Assembly: GCA_031276635.1 (NCBI GenBank) | Contig: JAISMU010000181.1 | Coordinates: 1-32,749 of the forward strand | Reading direction: 5' to 3' | Length of the DNA: 32,749 nucleotides | Source of the DNA: Deltaproteobacteria bacterium | GTDB lineage: Bacteria; Desulfobacterota; Desulfarculia; Adiutricales; Adiutricaceae | In this document: positions 8,439-16,459 of the stretch, one piece after another | Layout: every line of letters starts with the position of its first letter | Position numbering within the stretch: the stretch's first letter is position 1 | Notes under the pieces: generated by a model | What the model was told of the DNA's origin: nothing | What the model saw: the letters and a program-made list of their open reading frames with translations, nothing else | The model's database searches: none | Program-made: the position numbers and the translations under genes

Positions 8439-9626
8439 ATGGATGAGATAGATCCGACCAATTTTTTCCAATGGCAAAAAGATAGCCGCCAATGGAGCAA
8501 TTTCTTCATTGTGGTCTTCCTGGTCGTCTCCCTGGCCTGGTTAGGAATTCTTTATCTGGGCCTCAATTATTTTACCAAAAAAATAACCGAAAATGCCCCG
8601 CCCAGATATGGTCGCCTTGCCTCCGCCAAAAGAGCTGAGCTTTTGCCCGGGTTTATCCATCTCCCCTATGAGAAAAAAATTTTCGGGCCCAAGCTCGCCC
8701 TCCTGGCTTTCATTATCTTCACGATAGGTTGCTCGGTCCGTCGGGCGCTGATCATCAAACGCAATGGCAGCTCCTACTTTACCACGGCCCTGGGCGGGAT
8801 TCCCCTGGGGGAGACGGAATCGGTCCTGGGCACCCCCGCCGGGGAGGCCCGAGAGCGCGTCCTGCGCCATGTTGTCGCCGAAATGAGTCTAGCCGCCGGC
8901 CTGCCTTCTCCAGACATCTATATTCTGCCCCTGGAGAAGGGGATCAACGCCATGGCCGTGGGGCTGGGCCCTGACGACGCGGCCATCATGATTACCCGAG
9001 GGGCTCTCAAGTATTTGAGCCGGGAAGAGCTCTCGGGCCTCATTGGCCATGAGCTAAGTCACATCATCAACGGCGACATGCGCCACAACACCCTCATGGC
9101 TGGCTGGCTGGATGGTTTTTTTTCCCTGACCGCGATGGGGGTCTTCGTGATTCGAGCGGGTGGCCCCCGAAATTTACTGCTCATTCCTGTGGGGCTCTTT
9201 TTATTGGCTCTGGGCTATTTAGGAGAAATCGCCGGCAAAATCATCCAGGCCGCTTTCAACCGCCGCCGGGAATCCATGGCCGACGCCTACTCAGTCCAAT
9301 TCACCAGGGATCCGGCCTGCCTGGCCGGGGTCCTCAAAAAAATCGGCGGCTCTGATGAGGGGAGCTATATCCAGGAGAAGAAGAAGTTGGAGCTGGATTG
9401 CCGCCATTTATTCATCGCCGAGTCTGACGTAAGCTTTTTCGCGACTCATCCGCCCCTGGCCCACCGCGTCTGGGCCCTGGAGCCGAACTGGGATGGCTAT
9501 TGGGCGGATTTTGAGAAAAACCCGGTTGACTATCTCCAGGAGGACCAGCTCCCGACCCCCACCTTGGAGCCGGAAAAGAAAATACCCTGGTGGCGGAAGA
9601 TTTTTAAATTTAACTGGCCTTCTTGA
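8439..9626 (+). CDS. M48 family membrane zinc metallopeptidase (HtpX-like), copy 3
   Basis: 395 residues with an ATG at 8439 and a GAGAGAAG purine-rich site upstream. It is separated from copy 2 by 155 bp with no obvious terminator, so it may be read through or have its own promoter. It keeps the family layout: NFFQWQKDSR, first helix ~22-41, a longer loop (~45-82) than in copies 1 and 2, second helix ~85-103, GGIPLGETESVLGTPAG, HELSH at 204-208, Glu278 in NRRRESMADA, and THPPLAHRVW. It is the most diverged in the N-terminal loop and C-terminus, ending in a basic Trp-rich tail (IPWWRKIFKFNW). The central block is nearly identical to copy 2 at DNA level, suggesting duplication with later gene conversion or strong constraint. 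Confidence 0.9.
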   Translation: MDEIDPTNFFQWQKDSRQWSNFFIVVFLVVSLAWLGILYLGLNYFTKKITENAPPRYGRLASAKRAELLPGFIHLPYEKKIFGPKLALLAFIIFTIGCSVRRALIIKRNGSSYFTTALGGIPLGETESVLGTPAGEARERVLRHVVAEMSLAAGLPSPDIYILPLEKGINAMAVGLGPDDAAIMITRGALKYLSREELSGLIGHELSHIINGDMRHNTLMAGWLDGFFSLTAMGVFVIRAGGPRNLLLIPVGLFLLALGYLGEIAGKIIQAAFNRRRESMADAYSVQFTRDPACLAGVLKKIGGSDEGSYIQEKKKLELDCRHLFIAESDVSFFATHPPLAHRVWALEPNWDGYWADFEKNPVDYLQEDQLPTPTLEPEKKIPWWRKIFKFNWPS

Positions 9627-10622
9627 GAAAAGGTCGGGACGCTCATGGCGAAATAGGCCCCGGCTCGGCGGAGCCTGGCGCGCCGAAAGAAAAATTCGTT
9701 CCCTCTTAAAACAGCTGACCCCGCGCCTGAGACTTGGCCGTCTCCATAGCGGCTTTAGCCATTTCAACTTTGGCCATCTAATGTTCCCATGAAAGGCTGA
9801 CTCTTTTCTCGGAATATATTACCTGTAATTCCCATTATTTTTCTAGCTATAAATTTTAAGCGTTTTTTTCTTTAACGCAATTTCCGGGCCTCCAATATTT
9901 ATTATAATTTGGTGGCTAACTAGTCCCTGAGTCAATTTTGAGCAACTCCCGCAAAATTGTCCGGCCCGGGCCGTCTTTTCGGCCAGGACCTCAAGCGGCC
10001 AAAATCCAATTTAAAGGTAAGCTTTCCCGGTATTTTTTTATTAAGCTAGCCCAAAGGCAGGTGAGGCCGACAATAGTCGATTTTATCTGATTTTGGCCTC
10101 TTTTTCTCTATCTTATAGTCGTCAAGTTGACCTTAAGGCGATAGAGATTTTAAGTTGATAATAGATTGTCCATCTAAAAATCACGAGCCTCAACTTTACC
10201 CTGGATACCCCTCCCTTTAGCCGATGGTCTCAGAGAATCAGCGTCGATTTCCAAGATCAACCACCTCACCCCGACTCTGAATCCCCGGAACGTCGAACAG
10301 CGACAAAGGTTTTACCCCAGCCTCTATCGCTCAAGCCCACGTCGAGCCAGAAAGCAGGCTGATTATCGAGGCCCCATCTTTTAAAAAAACTAAAAATAGA
10401 AATTTCGCGGCGATTTATAGTATGATTAAAAAAGCGCGTAATTGCCCTGGTTTTTTTGGCCTAAAAGCCGAAGGTCCCTTGATTCTGAGTCCTTGTCTAT
10501 AACTTGAGCTTTAACCAAGTGAAATTATAATTAAATTCCGGGAAATTTTTTGTCTCAAGTTAAACCCGGCTTTGATTTGGGGGGAGCTCAACGATCTCCC
10601 GCGAGCGGCGGAAAGTTTGGCG
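9627..10622. other. Intergenic region, no gene seen
   Basis: About 1 kb between the third M48 gene and the AAA-ATPase gene. An AT-rich stretch runs from about 9800 to 9920, and another from about 10380 to 10440. Short open frames here show no recognisable domain, lack ribosome binding sites and have frequent stops in all frames. The region may hold promoters for the AAA-ATPase gene, but I found no hexamer pair with good spacing. Confidence 0.4.
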
Positions 10623-12386
10623 ATGGACGAGCTGAATAAAAATTTTCCTGTTGGCCTATCTGATTTTAACGCGGTCAGGAAATACGACAGCCTGTATGTT
10701 GATAAGACTGAGTATATCCATCGCTTGATAAAATCAATTGGCAGCTCCAAATATTGGTTCCTGGCCAGACCCAGACGTTTCGGCAAATCTCTTTTGGTCG
10801 ACACTTTAAATGAGCTCTTCCTTGGCCATAAGGAACTTTTCGAGGGGCTTAACATCCATTCTCAGGGCTATGATTTTGAGCCTTATCCCATCGTCAACCT
10901 TTCCCTGGACTCTGTCAGCTCCCATTCCGCCTCGGAGATGAATTCCTCACTTATTAACCAACTGGAGGCGAAAGCCCGAGTAGAGAATATCCCTGTTTCA
11001 GACCCCAACCGCTCAAACAAGCTGCCGCCGCTAAGGCCAATTGACATTTTCTCGAATCTTCTTGAGAGGTTGGCGGAGAAGCATAAAAAAAATGTCGTGG
11101 TCCTGATTGACGAATACGACAAGCCCATTCTTGACCACCTGGACAATGAGGTTAAGGTTAAGGAAATCAGGGCGAGCCTTCGAGAGTTCTATGGAGCTCT
11201 CAAGAGTAAGATAAAATATCTTCATTTCGTTTTCATCACCGGCATCTCTAAAGTCGCGCAAACAGCGATCCACTCGGCCCTCAATAACCTCGTGGACTTA
11301 ACCTTGGACCAGGAATACGCCGCCATTTGCGGTTACACGAAGGCGGAGTTCCTCGCGGCCTTCTCGCCTTATTTTGACTCAACCTTGAAATTCCTGGCCG
11401 ATAACGACGAAATTCTGGAAAATCACACCGCGGAGGGGTTAATTCAGGAGATCTTCGATATGTACGATGGTTACAGTTGGGATGGTCGGACCAGAGTCCT
11501 TAATCCCTATTCCATTAACAATTTTTTTAGGACTAAAGAGCTTAAAAGCTTCTGGTTTATGACCGGCGGACCACCTACTTACCTTGACCAAGCCATTAAA
11601 ATGGACCCCAAAGCTTTCTTGGAACTAACCCTCACTAAGTTTAGAGAGAGCGAGCTGGTCAGCGCCTCTTTAGGCTCCGCCAACCCTATTCCAACTTTAT
11701 TTCAAACCGGTTATTTGACGGTGGGCCAAAAAATTCCTTTGACCCGCGGAAGGCGGCCCTCGTCAGAGTCTGATGACGCGCTCCCAACCTCCAGGAGTAA
11801 AAAAAGAGGGCCTCTTTATACTCTGAAAGTTCCTAACCAGGAAGTTACCGAACCTTATGAGTTGGCTTTGTTTCAGATCTTATCTCCCTCTTTAAGCTCA
11901 AAAAAAGATACCGAGATTGAACAAATTTATCAAAAAATTGGAAATTATTTAATAAAAAAAGACATAATTTTGTTGGAAAATGAGTTTAAGTCATTACTAT
12001 CATCAATATCATATACATCAAATACTCCAAATCATAGCTATTACCAGGCAGCGTTTCAGATTATCCTGAAATGCTTAACATTTGACGTCCGTCCCGAAGT
12101 CTTGTCCGCCGAAGGACGCTCAGATCTGGAGATTACTCTGTCTGATGACCTAAAGGTCATTATTGAGTTAAAATATATCCCTAATCCCAACGAGGACAAA
12201 AAAGACGCTGATTGGATCCATAAAAAACTGGATCAGGCCGTCCAAGCGGCTCTGACCCAAATTGAGGAAAAAAATTACGCCAGGCAGTATTTGGGCCAAT
12301 ATAAAGTCCTCAAGATGGGCCTAGCCATCTACCATCGCGCCGAGGTCAAGGTCGGATTTGGGCCGGATCAGGAGAAAAACGGTTGA
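10623..12386 (+). CDS. AAA-ATPase-like protein with C-terminal PD-(D/E)XK nuclease domain
   Basis: 587 residues from the ATG at 10623; the frame is open back to a TTG at 10572, but family members start at the MxxLNKNFPVGLSDF segment. The N-terminal half is an 'AAA-ATPase-like' domain: FPVGLSDFNAVR, YVDKTEYI, the family's P-loop variant RPRRFGKS (Lys55), and Walker B VVVLIDEYDKPILD (Asp163, Glu164). The middle has the GYTKAEF and SIN-FF segments usual for the family. The C-terminal domain has the nuclease signature Asp501...Glu515-x-Lys517 (GRSDLEI...IIELKY), then KVLKMGLAIYHR. Both active sites look intact. Function is not established for this family; copies are numerous in gut anaerobes and behave like mobile or addictive genes. 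The segment 11890-12060 is much more AT-rich than its surroundings. A broken relative lies at ~15850-16052, beyond polA. Confidence 0.88.
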   Translation: MDELNKNFPVGLSDFNAVRKYDSLYVDKTEYIHRLIKSIGSSKYWFLARPRRFGKSLLVDTLNELFLGHKELFEGLNIHSQGYDFEPYPIVNLSLDSVSSHSASEMNSSLINQLEAKARVENIPVSDPNRSNKLPPLRPIDIFSNLLERLAEKHKKNVVVLIDEYDKPILDHLDNEVKVKEIRASLREFYGALKSKIKYLHFVFITGISKVAQTAIHSALNNLVDLTLDQEYAAICGYTKAEFLAAFSPYFDSTLKFLADNDEILENHTAEGLIQEIFDMYDGYSWDGRTRVLNPYSINNFFRTKELKSFWFMTGGPPTYLDQAIKMDPKAFLELTLTKFRESELVSASLGSANPIPTLFQTGYLTVGQKIPLTRGRRPSSESDDALPTSRSKKRGPLYTLKVPNQEVTEPYELALFQILSPSLSSKKDTEIEQIYQKIGNYLIKKDIILLENEFKSLLSSISYTSNTPNHSYYQAAFQIILKCLTFDVRPEVLSAEGRSDLEITLSDDLKVIIELKYIPNPNEDKKDADWIHKKLDQAVQAALTQIEEKNYARQYLGQYKVLKMGLAIYHRAEVKVGFGPDQEKNG

Positions 12387-12585
12387 CTCCGCCTCGGTCG
12401 CCAAACTTCTTTGGGAAGACGAACCTCTCCCGCCCCATTAAAGTCTTTGCGTCCAGGCTCAAGGTCTTCTGGGCTCCCTATCTTAATTAACTCCAGAGAC
12501 GGTCAATCTGGTCGAGATCCGGCCATTAGAGTTCTTTTTTCCACCATTCTTCTCTGGAAAGTCTGAGCCAATTACCAAAAAGGCC

Positions 12586-12597
12586 GTGAGCGGTTAC
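12586..12597 (-). repeat. Copy of the IS66-like terminal motif GTAACCGCTCAC (minus strand)
   Basis: GTGAGCGGTTAC on the plus strand is identical to bases 19248-19259 and differs by one base from the left end of the relic at 25466. Here the sequence inside the motif does not match the other copies, so this may be an isolated end or a chance match. Confidence 0.3.
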
Positions 12598-12604
12598 TTT
12601 ATTA

Positions 12605-12693
12605 GTGACATTTTTATCTTGCTAAACCAGGTGTAAAATCCAGGCAAAAACGACCTTTTTACTTTGCCGAAAGTATGACATTTTTCCGTTGCC
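12605..12693 (+). repeat. Three imperfect direct repeats resembling an IS21-family terminus
   Basis: Three similar ~18-bp units occur in direct order: TGACATTTTTATCTTGC at 12606, CGACCTTTTTACTTTGCC at 12651, and TGACATTTTTCCGTTGCC at 12676. Ends of IS21-family elements are known to begin with TG and to carry several copies of such a transposase-binding repeat. No istA or istB coding sequence is present, so this would be an orphan end. A multi-copy regulator site is the alternative. Confidence 0.35.
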
Positions 12694-12733
12694 GCCACAC
12701 TCCGGCGACGCGGCCCGTTGAGCCGTCGTCAAC

Positions 12734-12762
12734 TTGATTATTCAATATTTTATATTTATATA
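12734..12762 (+). promoter_or_regulatory. Candidate promoter upstream of polA
   Basis: TTGATT (12734-12739) and TATATA (12757-12762) with a 17-bp spacer lie in the AT-rich island, about 150 bp before the polA start. The hexamers match the sigma-70 consensus at four and five positions; in such AT-rich sequence chance matches are common. Confidence 0.3.
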
Positions 12763-12912
12763 AATGTATTTCTTATATTTATTTAAATAATTTACTAAAA
12801 ATTTAACCTCTTAAGCCAGTCTGACTCTTCCGTCTTTTCTCAGCCCGGCCTGATTGTGTTATCATGGCTTAAATCCGCCCCAGAGCCCCTTTCCCTTGAG
12901 GAGGACGCCACC

Positions 12913-15723
12913 ATGACCCCTGGCCCTGTCTATCTTATGGACGCCAGCGCCTTTATTCACCGGGCCTTTCACGCCATGGGCAACCTTACCGGGCCCCAGG
13001 GCCAGCCAACCGGGGCCATTTTTGGTTTCGCCAACTCCCTGTTGCGACTCTTAAAGGACAAAAAGCCGCCTTACCTCGCCGTGATCTTTGACAGCAAAAC
13101 CCACGGTCGCCGCCACGCCCTCTACCCTCAGTACAAAGCCAATCGACCGCCCATGGACCCCGCCCTCATCGCCCAGCAAGAGCCCATCCGGGAGCTGACC
13201 AGGAACCTGGGCTTGTATAGCCTGGAAATGGAAGGTTTTGAGGCTGACGATGTCATCGCCACCCTTTGTCAGAGAATGACCAACCAGGGTCAAGCGGTGG
13301 TCATTGTTTCTGGGGACAAGGATTTTTACCAGCTTCTGTCGGACCAGGTTTCCATGTACGACCCCAACCCCAAGAAAAAGTCCGCCCTGACCGCGGCCGA
13401 GTTTCGGGCCGAGTTTGGTTTGGAGCCGACCGCTTTTCTGGAGATGCAAGGCCTGATGGGAGACTCGAGCGACAATATCCCCGGGGCCCCCAAGGTCGGG
13501 ATAGTCACGGCCAAAAAACTCATCGCCGAGTTTGGGTCGCTGGAGGGGCTTTATCAGAATCTGGCCAAGGTTAAATCCGAGACCACCCGCCAGACCCTGA
13601 GCCAAAACGAGGCTCAGGTGCGGCTATCCTATGAGCTGGCCCGCCTGGGGGCGACGGGAGTTCCCGAGATCGATCTCCAGGAGTTAAAGCCCCAACCGCC
13701 GGCCCTCGCCGAATTAAACGCGTTTTTCAAAAAATACGCCCTCTCCCGCTTGAGCTCCGAGGCTCAGAAACTTTTCGGGCCCGAGGAAGACCTGTTATCC
13801 CATCTGCCCTCGACCGCGGCCGCCCAGACCTCACCCTCGAGCCCCCAGACTTCGGTCGAGGTGGTCTCCATAGTTGATTATTACCGCTATGTCCTGGTGG
13901 GACCGGCCCAGTGGCCGGGGTTATTGGCCAAACTGACGGCGACTGATGACTACGTGGCCCTGGACCTGGAAACTGACTCCTTGACCGCCCACCAGGCCAG
14001 GATTGTCGGTTTGAGCCTGGCCCTGGCCCCCAATGAGGCCTATTATCTGCCTTTTGGCCACGAGGGCGCGGGAGCCAGCCAGAATCTGAGCCTGCCCGAC
14101 TGCCTGGAAAAAATGGGCCCTATTTTGAAAACCAAAAAACTCCTTGGCCAGAACGCCAAGTTTGACTGGCTGATCCTGGCCCGTCATGGCCTGAGTCTCC
14201 CCACTCCCCAGGGCGATCCCATGCTGGCCTCCTACCTCCTGGACCCGGACTCCCGGCATGGGTTGGATCATCTCAGCCAGGCCTGGTTAGGCCATCAAGC
14301 TATCGCTTTTAAAGATCTGAGTCTGCCGAAAAACCACCACTTCGGCTGGGTTGATCTGGAGCGGGCTCTCAACTACGCCGCTGAGGACGCCGATCTGACC
14401 TGGCGCCTGGCCGCGAGGCTGCGGGAAGAGCTGGAAAAATCCCCGGCCCTCCTGGAACTGTATGACCTGGTGGAGCTACCTCTCTCCAAACTGCTGGTTA
14501 AAATGGAAGGGGTTGGCGTTTTAATTGACCAGGAGGCCCTGGCCAAGTTAAGCGTTGAATTAGAGGAGGAAATGACCGCTCGGGAAAAGAAAATTTACGC
14601 CATGGCCGGTCGCCCTTTCAACATCGCCTCCCCCAAACAGTTAAGCGAGGTGCTTTTTCAGGACCTGGGCCTCAGCGCGGGCAAGAAAACCGCCAAAAAG
14701 ACTAGTTTTTCCACCGACAGCGAGGTTTTAAAGGACCTAGCTCTTTCCCACCCCATCGCCTCCGAGGTTCTGGCCTGGCGGGAGGGAGCCAAGCTCAAAA
14801 ACACCTATGTTGACAAGCTCCCCTTGTCAGCCGATGAGTCGGGCCGAGTCCACACCACCTATAACCAGACTCAGACCGCCACCGGGCGCCTGTCCTCCTC
14901 CGACCCCAATCTTCAGAACATCCCGGCCCGCTCCCAGGACGGCCAGCGGATCCGGGCCGCTTTCATCGCCCCGCCTGGGCGAGTTCTGGTGGGGGCGGAT
15001 TACTCTCAGATCGAGTTGAGGATCATGGCCCACTTCTCCCAGGATCAGGCCATGTTGGAAGCCTTTAAAAATCACGAGGACATCCACGCCCAGACCGCGG
15101 CCAAAATCTTTGGCCTCAATCCTGGAGAGGTAACCGGGGACCAGAGACGCCAGGCCAAAACCATCAACTTTGGGGTTATTTACGGGCAAGGGGCCTTTGG
15201 CCTGGCCAAACAACTGGGGGTTCCCCAGGCCATGGCCCAGAAAATCATTGACGACTATTTCAAGCGCTTTCCAGGGATCAAGAGCTACATGGACCGGGTC
15301 TCCAGGGAGGCCCAACGGACCGGTCGCGTGGAAACCTGGTTCGGTCGGCGACGCTATCTGAGCGGCTTTGAGTTGGGCGGCTTTCAGGCCCGCCGGGAGG
15401 CCGAGCGCATGGCCATCAACACCCCCATCCAAGGCACGGCGGCCGATCTCATCAAAATGGCCATGCTGGAGGCGGACGCGGAGTTGAGCCGCCAGAGCCT
15501 GCGGGCCCAGATCCTTTTGCAAGTCCACGACGAGCTGGTGGTTGAGACCCCGGTGGAGGAGAGTCAGGCGGTCAGCCAGGCATTAGTCACGGCCATGGCC
15601 AAAATTGGAAGCGAGCCACCCATTAAAGGGCCCGGGCCCATGCTGGTGGAGTTAAGCTCGGAGGTGACCATTGGCCCCAGTTGGGCGCGCTCAAGAAAAT
15701 CCCCGGATTTCTCGACAATTTAA
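12913..15723 (+). CDS. polA: DNA polymerase I
   Basis: 936 residues from the ATG at 12913, chosen because GAGGAGG lies 8 bp upstream; a GTG in frame at 12856 would add 19 residues unlike the family. Repairs DNA and removes Okazaki primers. The N-terminal ~300 residues form the 5'-3' exonuclease (LMDASAFIHRAFHA, FDSKTHGRR, GFEADDVIA, SGDKDFYQL, GDSSDNIPG). The 3'-5' proofreading domain is intact: Asp351/Glu353 in ALDLETD, Asn414...Asp418, and Tyr488-x3-Asp492. The polymerase domain has motif A (ADYSQIELR, Asp696), the O-helix (RRQAKTINFGVIYG, Lys749, Tyr757) and motif C (VHDELVVE, His872, Asp873). The C-terminus runs some ten residues (ARSRKSPDFSTI) past the usual family end, into sequence next to the AAA-gene remnant. 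The gene stands alone between AT-rich spacers. Confidence 0.96.
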   Translation: MTPGPVYLMDASAFIHRAFHAMGNLTGPQGQPTGAIFGFANSLLRLLKDKKPPYLAVIFDSKTHGRRHALYPQYKANRPPMDPALIAQQEPIRELTRNLGLYSLEMEGFEADDVIATLCQRMTNQGQAVVIVSGDKDFYQLLSDQVSMYDPNPKKKSALTAAEFRAEFGLEPTAFLEMQGLMGDSSDNIPGAPKVGIVTAKKLIAEFGSLEGLYQNLAKVKSETTRQTLSQNEAQVRLSYELARLGATGVPEIDLQELKPQPPALAELNAFFKKYALSRLSSEAQKLFGPEEDLLSHLPSTAAAQTSPSSPQTSVEVVSIVDYYRYVLVGPAQWPGLLAKLTATDDYVALDLETDSLTAHQARIVGLSLALAPNEAYYLPFGHEGAGASQNLSLPDCLEKMGPILKTKKLLGQNAKFDWLILARHGLSLPTPQGDPMLASYLLDPDSRHGLDHLSQAWLGHQAIAFKDLSLPKNHHFGWVDLERALNYAAEDADLTWRLAARLREELEKSPALLELYDLVELPLSKLLVKMEGVGVLIDQEALAKLSVELEEEMTAREKKIYAMAGRPFNIASPKQLSEVLFQDLGLSAGKKTAKKTSFSTDSEVLKDLALSHPIASEVLAWREGAKLKNTYVDKLPLSADESGRVHTTYNQTQTATGRLSSSDPNLQNIPARSQDGQRIRAAFIAPPGRVLVGADYSQIELRIMAHFSQDQAMLEAFKNHEDIHAQTAAKIFGLNPGEVTGDQRRQAKTINFGVIYGQGAFGLAKQLGVPQAMAQKIIDDYFKRFPGIKSYMDRVSREAQRTGRVETWFGRRRYLSGFELGGFQARREAERMAINTPIQGTAADLIKMAMLEADAELSRQSLRAQILLQVHDELVVETPVEESQAVSQALVTAMAKIGSEPPIKGPGPMLVELSSEVTIGPSWARSRKSPDFSTI

Positions 15724-15849
15724 ATTGCGAGCTCGAAAATCCTGACCGGCTGGCCGCGAGTAATTCGTCTCGCGCTTTGCAATATTCATTCTTCTTGGTG
15801 GTGTCTCGCTCGGCCAAAAACAATGACCAGGCCCCTGTTGAGTCAGACA

Positions 15850-16052
15850 AAGCGCCATCAGGCGAAATCGCCAATGAAGAGAGCGATAAACAGCTGGATC
15901 TGGCGATCAAGGCGACTTTGACCCCAATTGAGGAAAATAATTACACCTGGCGGTATTCAGGTCGAGGCCAAGTCCTTAAGATGGGCTTGGCCATCTACCT
16001 TCAAGCTGATATCAAGAGCGCTTTTGAGCCAGATCTGAGGAAAAGCGGCTAA
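15850..16052 (+). pseudogene. Remnant of an AAA-ATPase/PD-(D/E)XK gene (C-terminal fragment)
   Basis: An open frame from 15681 to 16052 ends in a segment clearly related to the last ~60 residues of the complete gene at 10623: LDLAIKATLTPIEENNYTWRY matches LDQAVQAALTQIEEKNYARQY, and VLKMGLAIYLQADIK matches VLKMGLAIYHRAEVK, ending at the same place. The ATPase domain and the nuclease catalytic Asp/Glu/Lys are missing, and sequence upstream of about 15850 has no family match. The fragment begins right after polA and overlaps its end in another frame (15681-15723), with no plausible ribosome binding site. The homology to the complete copy continues beyond the stop codon for about 150 bp, so a larger segment than the gene was duplicated. 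Confidence 0.7.
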
Positions 16053-16459
16053 CTTCGCCTCAAGCCCCAAATTTCTCTCGCGACCGCGGCCAACCCTGAC
16101 GCGCGTAATTTTTTTCGCCCTGGCCCTCTGGGCTCACGCCCTCAATTAATTCTGACGAAGGCCAAGACCAGATCGCGCCTTGACCTCATGAGTTTCCCCC
16201 ACCTCTTTTAATTTTTATTAACTTCAATCAAAAAAATATATACTATATTTGTTTTATATTATAAAATAAATATTATCATTACTTTTTTGAATTTTTCAGC
16301 TAACACCTATTTTCAGCTATTTTTTCTCCACGGGCGCGACCCAAATAAAATTGCCACTTGGTTTTTTTTATTCTGGCGTTTAATTGAAGCAAATGTTACT
16401 ATATTATTTTAACCAACAAGTTAAAAAAAATATTTTCCAAAATTTTTTGGAGAGCGGAA
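16053..16459. other. Intergenic region with repeated AAA-gene 3' flank and AT-rich island
   Basis: Bases 16053-16200 resemble the 3' flank of the complete AAA-ATPase gene. From about 16200 to 16450 the sequence is strongly AT-rich, with a TATACT (16239-16244) that could be a -10 element for the PBP gene but has no convincing -35 partner. No gene is seen. Confidence 0.4.

Larger units (their letters stand above)
12387..12912. other. Mosaic intergenic region: AAA-gene 3' flank, IS-end-like repeats, AT-rich promoter region
   Basis: The first ~150 bp align with the sequence that follows the AAA-gene remnant at 16053-16200 (shared TTCTGGGCTC-like and AATTAA blocks). A 12-mer matching an inverted-repeat end found elsewhere in the window lies at 12586-12597, then three IS21-like direct repeats (12605-12693). 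The last part (about 12730-12810) is an AT-rich island leading to polA. No coding sequence is evident. Confidence 0.45.

Noticed and set aside
14827-15528. Open frame on the minus strand within polA
   Set aside because: The polymerase catalytic motifs on the plus strand account for the sequence; the minus frame encodes low-complexity residues with no domain.
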